Source of the DNA: Triops longicaudatus
Taxonomy: Eukaryota > Arthropoda > Branchiopoda > Notostraca > Triopsidae
Length of the DNA stretch: 64,000 nucleotides
Assembly: GCA_022885665.1 (NCBI GenBank)
Contig: JAGQDJ010000122.1
Span: forward strand, 124,001 to 188,000
Reading direction: 5' to 3'
Part shown: one piece after another, positions 1-12,307 of the stretch
Numbering within the stretch: position 1 is the stretch's first letter
How the letters are laid out: each line of letters opens with the position of its first letter
The notes under the pieces: generated by a model
Told to the model about the DNA's origin: nothing
The model's input: the letters and a program-made list of their open reading frames with translations, nothing else
Database searches by the model: none
Translations under genes and position numbers: made by a program

Positions 1-3000
1 GCTGGCTCTATAAACCTGTTTATGGTTTACGGTAACTCCTCCTATTGTTAGTAAAAGGCGGGTTACAGGGCACCGAACTTATAAAATAGAGAAAGAAAAA
101 GCTTTTTTTAGTTAAGTACGACAAGCTGCGAGCATGGAGATCCCGCAAGTTGATGACGACGGAGGGGGTTAAAAGTCATTTAACCCAAATGGGCACAGAC
201 CCAACTCATTTGGCAGTTCAAGCCTGGCGCTATTGTGTCCATGTGGTGGGGGAGTTTATTAGAAAACAGCCTCTTTTCATTTCGAGACGGCCTAAGTATT
301 GTAATATGATGTTGTATGTTAAGCTAGGAACGAGAAAGTCTCGTTTTCAAAAAAATAATATTTCGAGACCGAAGAGACTCTGAACGCTGTTAACACCCTG
401 CGTAGTTATGACAATCTTGGGGCGCCCTCATCCCCCCGAGGGGTAAGGGCGCACATAAAAGCTTTCGCTGCAACCTATTAACTAGACCGCAAACGATAGA
501 GAACGAAAGAAGCTTGGTGTAAAATCCAACACCGCACTTAGGAGGTGTATCAAGATTGTGGGAAGTGACGGGGATAGAGAGACAGGATCCCTTTGTCTTT
601 GGGTGAGTCGTCAAATGATAAAATGACTCGGGTTACGTCTTATAGAGTTAGAGAAACGTTTCGTTGGTAAGATGATTCGAATTGAGTGTGCTTGAACGTA
701 AGTGCGGAGTAGATGAAGACTCAGATAGCTAGCAGGGTGTTTTACGGGATGTAATAAGGCTACGTAACACGAGTGGTAGACCTATTGTTGCTGAATTGGA
801 TTCCGAGAGATCATGGCGAATTTCTTTGTAAAAAGGTTAGTTGACTTTCCTTGCGTAGATAAAGAGAAATTTTGTAAGGAAAGGGCTATGTTAGCAACAA
901 GGAAATTGACACTACTGGGTAAAATGGGCGCACGCTGGGATTGTATAGTTAAGGAAATGAGTGTTCATTTGTTAGCCTCGTTGTGTTATGTGACTGGCTC
1001 TGAAAGTTTTTGTTGCGATTTTACCTTTCAAATTCACACGCGAGGCTGTCTTTCCTCGAATCTTGTAACTTATGCTTGTATCGATTCGCGCTAATGTCAA
1101 ACAAGGGTTCGATTCTCATGTCAAGTTGCCTGTTACCGTCCTCAAATATTCGACAGTTTTTCGTTGTTTTTTTAGGAAATTAACTAATGATTGCTTATTT
1201 TCTTTGTTATAGCTTATGCTTCGGAAATATAATGTTTTCATTTATTATTTTCACAAGCTTTAAATTATTTTTATCATTTGTAAACTAGTAATATCTTAGT
1301 ATTTTTTATATTTCTAAGCTGTCTTTATTGCATTAAGAAATATTTTGCTCCGTAATCATTACTTGTTTGTAAGACAAAGGTAATAATGTTGATAAATAGT
1401 GTGTATAAGTGTTTGTATTCATAAATATTAAGAAAAATGCAAGGCTTATATTTGTAATATTATGTATTTTTCTTCTGTCATTAGATTCTATAGCGCTTTT
1501 TATTTACAGCGTGTATCTACTTTTTTAAAATTCTCTATTCGAAAGTTTTTGCGCATTTTGCAAGTTATTGCAGCTTTATTATTGACGATACAAGTTGGAC
1601 CGGATTTTGTAAATCGAATGTTGGAGTGATATTCAGCTAGTAGCGAACATCAAAGGCTCTTAGCGTTCTGTATTATAAAGTTGGTCGTCGGAAGCAGTGG
1701 CGCTTCAGGTTGGGAGTAAAACATAATTTGTCGCTTTTCTCTTGATCATGTCCAACGAATGCTATGCTGTTCCTTTGTACTTGTGTGTTGACTTTCGGGC
1801 TTAGTTCCTTTCACTTCACGGATCGGCGTTTCCGGCCATTTCTTACCGAAACTTTTGTTTTATTAACACTCTTGTCGGCGTGAATTAACACTACGAATTC
1901 TTTACCTAATCCATTATACATACACCTTTGACCAAAAATGCAAAAATAAAAAAAATTAAATAAAAGTATAATTCAATTTTGATTCCGTGAAGAACTTCTT
2001 TGCGTTGATATTGGAAACTATGGATTATGTATGTATATTATTTTATTGTAGCTGCTTTTTGATTCAATAAGAGCCTGTTTTGTTCACCGACCTGTTTAAG
2101 CCCCGTCGTATGCCACGGATCAGTTGAAATCCTCCGTGTAACAATTTTTGTTGCCTTTCTCAGAAGCAGCCAGTTGTTCAGCATTAAATCAAAGTGAAGC
2201 TGAACCCAGTCGTGCTACTTACTACTCCTCCCAATTGCGTTTCTTTTGTTTGAAGAAGCTGTGAAACTGCCAAATGCGCACTGTTTGTGAAAGATTGTTG
2301 TGAAAAGCAGAAAAAGGAACAAAAGGGGGTATAGAACAAAACATCATTGAAAAGCGCTAGAAAGAGATGAATTGTTCTTCCTTAAGTGTGGACTTCAAAG
2401 TGTTTCAAAGAAGGAAGCAGGAGAAGGCTACCATAGTTATGTCTTACGTGTTGTTAAGAGCAGTTATCCTCCTGGCACTCCTTCTCCCTTCCTACTCATG
2501 GCATTTCTCCTCTTAAAACTCTGAATCTTTCATTACCAGTCGCGGCAAAGCTCGGCAAAACTGGCGTTTCTTCGGCGTTTTCCTTGTGAAATACCGCTCC
2601 TTTCGAAAGAAATGTACTCAGACGTAGCTCTACTGCAACTTGAAAGCATGAACTTAACCGAGAAGCTCTTATGAATACGCCATCAGCGAACGGACTCCTC
2701 GGAAAAAGTTGAAAAGCTATAAGCCAAAAGCTCTTGCATGTTTTGTGGGCTGTCCTACCTTTTCAAACTTTTTTTGGGCAGTAATAGCTTGACATGCCCA
2801 CTGTTTGCCCATTTTTCTCTCTAAAAGAGTACAGAATTGTAAAATAAGTACTAAAATATATTGTACTTTCAACCTTTTCCTGGCTCCGGAGTATTTCTTA
2901 GGGAGTAATCAGTAATTCTTAAAAAGTAAAATGCCTTGAAAAACAGGAGGTAGAAATGGTTGAGATCGTCGTTTGGCGTGTAATTTAGCTATTCTTAGGG

Positions 3001-6000
3001 AAAACATTTTCTTTCAGTATACCAATTACGCATGCAAAGCTATAAGAGACGTCTCGTTAGTCACGTCACGTGCGTTCTGGTACTGCTGCCTTCATACTTT
3101 GATGTGCAGCTTCGTGCATTGCATTTGGTTCCCAGAAACAAATTAGAAAGACTCATTCCCGACAAGTTTCCCGAATAATCAGAGAGATTGAAAGTGATTA
3201 TGTCGTCGTCAAAAAACACTTTCATTTCAAAATTGGTCAATAAACAAATAATTTCTGCTGTCTTGCATTGGCCTCGTAATTGCAGAAATTCCTCTTTTTT
3301 AATGTGATTCTACTGTATGTAGAGAAAAGTGTTTTGTAAGGAAATATAAAAGCAATGGAAGCATTTTTTTTTTTTTTTTTGAGCGGGGTGGGGCGTTGAA
3401 GGGGCGTTACTTATCATTTCTAGTTCTATCACATCTTTGGAAAGGGCGGAGGAAGATGTAACCGAATCACTGTCATGGAACTTTAAGTTTTTTTTTCCTT
3501 TTTTTATCGTAATCTCAAGTGTACAGAAAGGTGCGGAATTATTAATGCTGATTTTTATAGCCAACTTTTTATGGCTAGAATCACCATTGCGGTTTCGCAG
3601 CAGTTATGAAAAGAAATTCTATTCGGCTTAAAGTACGGTACTTTGTAATTTATTGCATTTCCTTTGCTAAGCAAAAAAAGTGCATTTGCATACCGCAAAT
3701 TGCTCTGGTACATTTCAAAGCGTAAAAGAAGCGCATTTTATTCTCAGCGAGGTTGAAATGTCAAGCATTTCTTTGAACTCTTTCGCCATAGATTATTCAC
3801 CAAGTATCCATCCACCACATTAAAAATTTATGCTGAGCTCAGTTGAACCCCAAAGTGACCTTTAATCTTTCTTCAACAGAGTTTTTTAGCTGCAAAAAGA
3901 AACGAAAAATGAAAGGTTCAAAATGAGGGTTTGGCATGGCTCACGTGGAAAAAAGCCGGAAAATAAACGACCCAAGTTCCACAAATATTGATTAAGATCA
4001 GGGAGGATTTCCACTTTCAGGCAAAAATTTGTTCGAAAAGGTCTAAAATTTTGTGCTTAGTAATGGATGCCATTTCCAGACAACCTGCAGAACGACGCAA
4101 AATGTATGGCGTTCTTCCAACACCATAGCACTTTTGCATAGGACGCAAACGACCGGAAATAACAGGTTTCCTCTTGAGCAACGAGGAAAGATGCAGCAAA
4201 ATAATAAATTTGGGTTCCCAGCCGCCCCCTTTTACTTTTCTGCGTCCTTCCAATTTGTCTCGATTAAACGCATGCACAATAAGCATCCGATGCCATTAAG
4301 AAATTACCCTTTCCGGTCCATCAGCTCCATTACGTTTTTCACCGACAGTGGCAAAGGACTTGCACGTACTTAGTGAGTGGGCCAACTTGTCTTCATTAGC
4401 CTTTAGGTTCGGCGGAACAAAGCGTGGTACAACTACGGACAGTTAGTTTTTTTTTTTACAATACTGTCAAGTGCCTGTTTCACGCGCTAACGTAATTGAG
4501 AACCACCGAGAGGACGTTAGGAAACTAGGTAGCAGCAGGGAAAGGAAAACCCCATTGGGTCATAAAGCAATGTGAAATAACTCCACCACTTCCTGTCTTA
4601 TTGTGACAGTAATTCATCCCTCCTGCCTACCTTTATAGGGTTCTAATCCCTCTTCCCGCCCACTGTCTATTTCCCCCGCTTGAAAAGTCCCTCAAATGGT
4701 GGTACACGGTTGGATTAGACGTGAAGACAGTTTGGGCCTATTACAAATGTATGTTGAGATGTCATGTCGCGCACTCGCTCCCTTAGTCTTCATTAAGACG
4801 TCCAGGAAAGTAAGGCAAGTATTGGAAAATGGGATTTGACAAGGGATATTTTTATAACGTTTACTTGTTTACCCATTGGATAGCGGACGGCTGATGCAAT
4901 TTTAAAGACCGGCAGGCACGTAGCTAGTACAGTTGTCTTAAAATGAGGGTCGATAAAGAGACGGCGGAAGACTTGCCCCTTAAGACTGAGGAAAGGGCTA
5001 GAACGACATTTCAATTTGACCTTGCCATGGTGTCGTGGTTGTTTGCGCGAGTAGTAGGTCAGTATGCACGAAGGTCTTTAGGCAGAAACTAGGCCTACAC
5101 GTTAGTCTACAGGGGATCTCTTTCGTGCCGGTTGCATTTTTAAGATAGAGATAAAGACGAAACGACGTGATAATAAAAAACTACTTAAGCCACTGTAAAA
5201 CTCACTCAGAGGGAGATTTGTGAGAATTATGGGAATGTCGCGAATGATTTAGCGTAAATTCTTCTACTTTTTTTTTAAGGAAACATCCCTTTCGTTATGC
5301 AAAGAGCTTACGATTGGGTAGTTTAGGGAAGACCTTTCTAATTTGGTGTTTTCGTGGAGCATAATTCGTGGGATAAAATGCTTAGAACTTGACCGAAAGT
5401 GCGTCAAGACGATTCGGCCGATTTGGAGATGTTATTACGCTGTACTTCCTGATGTGTGAGCGAAAAGAAATTTTCTTTCTTTCTGTCAGTTAACACAGAA
5501 GTGACTACACTGCGTTGAATCATTAAAAGCTCGTTACTATATGTTTGTTAAACGAGACTAATAGGTCTGACGTCATAATTTTTGCATTCTTGAAGATTCT
5601 AAATTGATATTTTTCTCCATGTCACCGCACTCAACATTAAAAAAATAATTATTAGCTCAAGTATCGCGAAAATAGGAGCTTTTTTTACCCAAACTTTCAA
5701 CTCAAATTTCGACTTTAAACGCTACTCCAAGTTTTTCATGTCACATTCATGGTTTGTATGTAAGGAAATTTTTTATGAGAAAATTCTGACCGCTGATTTT
5801 GAGAAAGTTACCAATTTTTCAGTTCGCAAAAATTGAAAAAAAAAGCTGAATTATGAATTTCAATCAAGTTAATTTTCTACAAAGCTTGAGAGGCCATATT
5901 TAGAATGCAAGCGACATTTTACTACCGGAATTAAAATTATAAAAACAAACGATTTTGCTCTGTTTCTCAAGTTGTCCGCGAGTACACCCATGTAAGTGGC

Positions 6001-7947
6001 CATAGGCGCTCCAGCTCTATCTTAAAGCATGTGTTTCTTTGTATCCTGCAAAAGAAGTATATTTTGAGCAAAGTATGATTAAAACCGCTCCCTTTACCGC
6101 TAATTATGTTATTATCAGCAGATTAAATGATACTTCTTACAAGTATACCAATATGCCAGCAAGAAATTAATGAGCTTGGTTAAAGCTTTCCGCGTACACA
6201 TGTCCAGTTTTTGTTGTGCGTTAGGGAAAGCAGCTATCGGGTGAACCAATTACTTCTCGTCAATCTTTACTAGTTTTTGTGCTGCAGCAGGATTTTGATA
6301 TATGCTGTTATAGCTCGCGGATTAATCAGTGGAACGCATGAGCTTCTTTATTGGCATTAGTCATGCATTAACATGTTTTAAGTCCATTTTTGCTACAGTT
6401 TTTCATGTACCTAGTTCATCAAAGTATCTTTAACCTAGAACTGTTCTAAAAGCCAATTGAACATATTTACGCTCCAGTAAAATGTTCAGTACTGTTAATC
6501 TTCCTTCTGTGAGAAAGGATGTTCAAAAGGCTAAAAAAAAAAAAAAAAAAAAAGATTTTAGGCCATGTTTTAAATTTGTCCAGTAATCTCATTAGCTCTC
6601 ACCGTTTGGCTACGGAATGTTTCGTAGTAATAGTCTTAGTTCATTATTGCGTGTACTGAAACGCCTCAATTTAAGCTTTTGCCATAATGGACTTGGTAAG
6701 AGTGTGACATTTCATTCAAATGCCTCGTTTTAGGTAATATCGGTCTTGATTCGAGCTTTACGACCCAGTCGGACTTGGTGTCGCCTTTTATGACGTCTAC
6801 AATATTTCATTGCAGCTCATAGTTTTTAATTAAAGCCTAGTCCACAATCTTGGGAAACCACAGACGAACATTCATAACATGTCCATAAACATGGGAAATA
6901 ACACCTGATTACATTTTAGTATCTATAATGCAATTCCGAGCATCAAACTTTTACAATATTTCAAGGTATATTATTCAAGCATACATTATTCACGTTATAT
7001 TTCAACGTATATTATTCACGGTTTTAATGTTTGAAAGAAATATGGGTATAATGTGCGAAAATGCATCGCTTGTCGATGTTTTCACTTAAAAATTGGCTTC
7101 ATAAACCGCTTATTCATCGTTAAGTGCGACGTGCCGCTTTATGAAAAACGATTTAAGGACATGTAGCCCCGAACCCTACGCCCTGCCCTTAAAGCTCTTC
7201 CCTTTCTTGCAAACAGAAAAGGATGAAGTCCTTGACGACATAATATTTCTATCCAGTTCTCACCCTCCTCACGTAATCCTCCCTCAGGTCCCGTTGCCTA
7301 AGGGGCAAGCAAAAGCCCATTTGCTGACAGTAAAAGCATATTCCGAGGGCCAGCGAGGAATGCCTGCGTGACCCTATCTATGCATATATAATCATCCCAT
7401 TTTCACGTTCCCCGCCTAGCAATGAGTAACAACCCCCTTGCACCCTCTTGGGCCAAGTGAATCGTAACTCAACTTCCACCCGTACAAGAAATAAACCCAA
7501 GAAATAAGAATTAGAAGAAGCGCAGCAAGAAATAGGAAATGAACATCATTTCGGCTCGCTTCCTCTCCCCACGTACCTCTGCCGCCTTGGTCTATCCATT
7601 TATAACTTGTACGCTTTTATTTTAATTAAACTTGCTCAGCGGCCTCGGAGTAGCTCATATCTTTTCCAATTTTGCGCTAGAAAACGTGGTTTCCCTTAAA
7701 CCTTCGGGAATAATTTACCCTCTCCAGAGAACTACCCCTCAGGAAAGCAATAAGAAATAACTCTCATCTTTCTACATCTTACCTTGAGACAACGCGTAAC
7801 CGTTTGCTTTAGCCTTAACTACTGGCTCGAAATTTGCGTTTTCCTCTCGTCCTTTTTTGTCTTTTAGTTTCTTAGATTTGCTTTTTCATTCTTGTGATTG
7901 CTGTTAATCTTCAGAACCCATACCTTAAGAGGGACGCTTACCCAAAG
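1..7947. other. Intergenic / upstream region, no gene supported
   Basis: About 8 kb without any reading frame I can defend. The open frames here are short, lack recognisable domains and have no convincing splice partners. The stretch is AT-rich with small homopolymers (T17 at 3364-3380, A21 at 6533-6553). It lies upstream of the Sidestep-like gene and may hold its promoter and 5' untranslated exons, but I see no specific motif that proves this. Confidence 0.5.
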
Positions 7948-8062
7948 ATGGAGCTAAAATTGGTTTCCCGTCGTATAAATTGCATCGCCCGGGTATCAGT
8001 GGCGTTACTGCCACCTTTTTTTATTCTTTTCTCGTCGCCTTTCGCTTCGGCAGGAGCCTCTT
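7948..8062 (+). CDS. Candidate first coding exon (signal peptide) of the Sidestep-like gene
   Basis: The main gene starts at 14813 with an acceptor in phase 1, so a 5' coding exon is missing. This ATG (context AAAGATGG) opens a frame beginning MELKLVSRRINC, followed by a hydrophobic stretch (VALLPPFFILFSS) and a small-residue cleavage-like segment (FASAGAS). That is signal-peptide architecture. The frame reaches a possible donor, T|GTAACC at 8063, in phase 1, exactly what the 14813 acceptor needs, giving Leu across the junction. The donor is weak and the intron would be 6.75 kb, so this remains inference. Another upstream exon could be the true one. Confidence 0.35.
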
Positions 8063-10879
8063 GTAACCTGCGGAGGAGTCAAGATCAATTCCTTTCTTCC
8101 GCGATAGGTTCAAGCCCCAAAGGAAACCTGACACTCTGTCTTTACTTACAGTATGCTTTCCGTTAAAGCCTTTGACAAAAACTGTCAATTCCGATTTCTT
8201 TTGAATGTTCTGCACTTGAAGAGAATTGTTCCGAAGCACATATCGGTTCCACTTGGGCTTAGAAGTGTTACAGCTAAAGCTTTTGCCCAAGTAGGTGTGA
8301 GCAGATGGCAGCAGATGTAAAATTCCTCAAGAAAGGCAGTAATCAATTCCAAGGATATAAAGTATTCGAGTTCCAAAAGTTTAATCAAATACACCTTGGC
8401 ATGTAGAACATTCTAATAACTATTTAATAAAAAATGTATTGAGTAGAATTATAACGAATCCTTCACAACGAACTTCTTCTATAGTAGGCGGATTTTAATT
8501 TACCGATTTATGAAAACGGATACAAAAAGCGTTGATAACCGAACTTCTTGCAAACGTTTTTTCTCTTCCCATAGCGTTCGATGTAACGAGAATCTCCTTT
8601 TTTGTTTATGTCTATTTAATAAATTATTCTAATAATTATTTACGACGTTTGATAAAAGATGAAGTTGGTATAATTGCGTGTCATTTTGCCTTTAATGGTT
8701 TTTCTTTACATTTTGAAGCGCGCCTTGTTATGGATACTTGAAATAATAGAAAAAAGTTAACAAGAAATTCGCTGCTGACCTAGTATTTGTGTAAAATTGA
8801 GCCAAAAGCGTACTTCGTCTTATCACACAAGAACAAAATAGCCAAAAACAGTTGGGCCATAAATAAGGGACCAACAGTAGAATTTCTGTGAACTACTTTG
8901 ACATTTGTATTGTACACGGTACGTTTCGAGAGGCTTGACTTCACGAATTCTAGGAACAAGGCGAGCGAAACCTGCAAACGAATACGAAAATCGACCTTCA
9001 GCTTTGAAAAACTTTCAGTGTGGAACAAAGAGGAAACTTTTTTACTGAAGAGTCGTGGCAGGACTTTTACATGAGGATATTCTAGCGAATGAATGAACAC
9101 TGCAGTACTTAGTATTTTTCTTAAAAGTCCTGTTTTGAGCATAGCAAACGCGTTGGGAAGAAATGTAGAGGAAAAAGTACGGTATTGAATTTCTGACAAC
9201 ATCGGCTCTGTCGCGAGCGAACGAACCAACTCGGCTCTAAAATATAGCGCCATGTCACGCATTAAGGCACCTTCGTTGCATCACCCTGTGTGGGTTAGGC
9301 CCCGCTGGGGATCGATTTGTCCATTTCACAGTTCTACCAGAAGCTTTATTACTTTCACTTTTTTAGCTAACTCCTCTGCCCCCTTTTCGCGGGCGTTCCC
9401 GGGCACTGTAACAGTTCTTGCTGACTAAAATCCAGTCCGTCCTCATTTACACCTATTAAGCTACATGGCCACCTTGTCGGCTCCAGTTTCATTTCACTCC
9501 TCGAAAACACTAAAAAAATAACAATATATAGCATACAAACGAAAAATTGTTTTTAATAAAAATAAAGGTAATATCTGCACTGCAATAAAATAATTTATTT
9601 AGGAAGTTCAAGATAATGCGCCAAAATTTCGACGTTTTTTGTCTTAAAATCCGAAACAAACCACGAAAGACTAAAATGAATTTAAATTAAAATAAACCTA
9701 AATTACTATGTAACGAAGACAAAAGTGCATATCAAAGAACGCTATAATGAATGTAACAGATTAGGGACAGAAAAAGACGGGCGTGGAAAAGATCGTCGTG
9801 GTGACGGACGATTGGTAGTGTTTGTACTTGGCAGCTTTCTTTCTTGGGAAACAACTCAACTTTGGTTCCAACCCTTAAAAGTGTGGTCTCTAAGAGACTA
9901 GGGCAATTGGGCCCCAAAGTTGAGTAACTTGCGTTAATCTTATTTCTGGCGCAACTTCTTGTAGCTTCCTTTATTTATTTATTTGCTGGGCCAGAAGCTG
10001 AGTGGGTAAATAGAAAGATGGGGAGAAAGTATTGACAGACATATGGCAGTGATATTAGCTATCAAAGTAAAGGCTGTCGATGCTCCCATTTCCTGGAGAT
10101 AAATAACGTCCGCAAACATTGACAGGGAGGGATGTGACGGGCTGTCGTCTTCGCATTGACAGCGATGGACCTCCACCATTCAGTCCATCTATCCATTTTA
10201 GCGAGTTAAGAGCGTAAAAGGGCGAGAAGAGAGTAGAAAAAGCAGAAAGAAATAAAAGAAGCGAAGCTTGTCAGCAATCCTTATTGCCTTAGTCAATAAC
10301 CGGCCAACGAAAAGTCCTCTAAGCTCCTAAGGTATTTTCCTACACGTCAAGACCTACAAGTTCTCCTGCTTAGCTTGACTTGGTCATCGTGAAGAGCGCT
10401 CGGTCAAGCAATATTTGCTTAAGTGGGGGAGAAGAGAGGGGCAGAGCTAAGCTTCTTGACAAATATTTCTTTTTCGGACTTTTTATCTCTCTTTTTCCAC
10501 TGTCTGTGTAGTCTTTTGGGTGGTGAAGAATTTCAAGAATGAAAGGTAGATGGATACCATATGGATGGCTGATATTCTTAACGCGAGGAAGTTTTCTTTC
10601 TGCGGAAGTGTTCCGTACTCGGTTCATGGCCAAGCTTTTGGTTCAAACTCCATGACAAATGACTGCAGAGGAGATTGTTGCCAAGCACCTTCGGCACCTT
10701 TTTTCCATGCTGAGAAAAAAAAATAATAAAATAAATAAATTTTAAAAAAATAAAGATGTACATAGCAAACCATAGAAGTCTACTTCGAGACTGATTTTCT
10801 TTCATTAAGCTCTGACGAGGCTTAAGACTCGGTTGAAGTGAAAGATCTTTCAACATTGAAAGACCTTAGAGACCTTTTA

Positions 10880-11160
10880 CAATGCAATTGAGTAAAATCT
10901 CGCTGTAACGAACGTTCTGGAATTAGAAAAACTGTTCGGTATTTCCAAAGTTAGTTATATCGGAAGCATCTTCTGCACATATATCGCCAAGGATTGTTCA
11001 AATCTTTCACCGTAGCCGATAAAGATAGTTTGTTGCGGTAAGATTCTATATTGTTTGAGTTTTGGCTGCTTTATTTCTCATAAAATTATTGCTTAGTAAT
11101 ACAATTATGTGCAAGTTCCGATATAATGTACAAATTCTAGTAAAGCGGAAGTTGTGTTTA
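10880..11160. mobile_element. Degenerate DNA-transposon / MITE relic
   Basis: The motif at 10892-10913 (GTAAAATCTCGCTGTAACGA) resembles terminal inverted repeats of Tigger/pogo-like non-autonomous elements, which often carry 'GTAAAACCTCGCTATAACGAA'-type ends. Further inside are related pieces (a 'GTTATATCGGAAG' string near 10955 and 'TTCCGATATAATG' near 11117) that are roughly inverted relative to one another. No transposase frame is visible. The boundaries are approximate and the family assignment is from memory of such ends. Confidence 0.35.
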
Positions 11161-11588
11161 GAGAAATGAGACAGAGATCAGCCGTTGTAGAAAGTTTGTG
11201 CTAAGTCAACGATGAGTAGAGCTGCAAGCTTCGTTTGAAACGTTCGGTGAAGGGTAAACGAGTTTTTCTCTGGTATTGGTAATTCACTTTTCTTACTGTC
11301 CCCCGCAAACATACAGGAGGCAGACAGGTCTTGGTCAATTTGCAGCCCACTTTCTGCACGAATTGCTGCACCTAGCAGTTTGGAGTACCGGCAAGCAGCT
11401 TGAAGGCTCTCTGATAGAAAGAGGCGAAAGAACTGCCGTATTAACTGTTTTTGTAGGCTTTCCAAAGCTCGAAAGCCAGTACCACCACCATCCCATTTTT
11501 TTTTTCAACCCTGCCTGCCTTTCCTTGGAGAAAAAATGCGTTTCTTCGGAGTCGGTTGACCGTGTCCCCAACGGGTCCTCAGGCGTAT

Positions 11589-11590
<2 letters not shown>

Positions 11591-11622
<32 letters not shown>
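11591..11622 (+). repeat. A32 homopolymer
   Basis: Thirty-two consecutive A residues in non-coding DNA. Simple-sequence repeat or an old retroposon tail; no adjacent element recognised. Confidence 0.9.
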
Positions 11623-11623
<1 letters not shown>

Positions 11624-12220
11624 AGGAAAGTTAAAGTCTGTTCATGACAGCCGCTGCCAGTGCTGTACGTGATTGGACTGTGCACGTCCTAAGCAACTCA
11701 AGAATTTACAGCAAAGCGTCACAAAAACCGAGCGATTTGGAATCCAACCGCTAAACTAAACAAGTTCTAAATTCCTTGTTGCTTTCAAAGCTAGTTCTAT
11801 TCGACTTTCCTCTCTCGTGCGCTTCTTTTCGTCTGGTGAGTGGGAGATATGCAACAAACCATGGGATGGAGTACGTTCCCGACTAGAATTTCATTATGAG
11901 TTCCGCGAAAGTATCAGAAACCGGGGAAGTATATAGTGTGATCCTACGCTAATAAATGTTCGCTCGTTGTAACGTTCAGGAGAAAGAAGGGGCGAGTGGT
12001 AATGGTTCGCTCTCCGTCCTGTTACTATTTCGATAGTTAACAATGTGGGTGACGTGTGGAACGGAATGGGTGAAAACTTATCAGACTTTAGTGAGCAACT
12101 TGCAGAATCATTTTCCAGTCGCTTTAAAAAGTGAACTCACAAAAAGTTGATACGGGTAAAGGAATAATTGCGTGGATTCTGTATCAGTTTTATACGCAAA
12201 TCGTATATATTCGTAATACT

Positions 12221-12307
12221 TTATTATTTATTTATTATATTTATTATTTATTTATTTTATTATTTATTTATTATTATATATATTATTTATTTATTATTAT
12301 TTATTAT
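12221..12307. repeat. AT microsatellite built on TTATT/ATTT units
   Basis: About 87 bases composed only of A and T, with imperfect repeats of TTATTTATTTA and TATTAT. It is simple sequence, and the open frames across it (Tyr/Ile/Leu/Phe only) are artefacts. Confidence 0.9.

Noticed and set aside
1090..1125. GGTTCGATTCTC, similar to a tRNA B box
   Set aside because: No matching A box, acceptor stem or cloverleaf could be found upstream.
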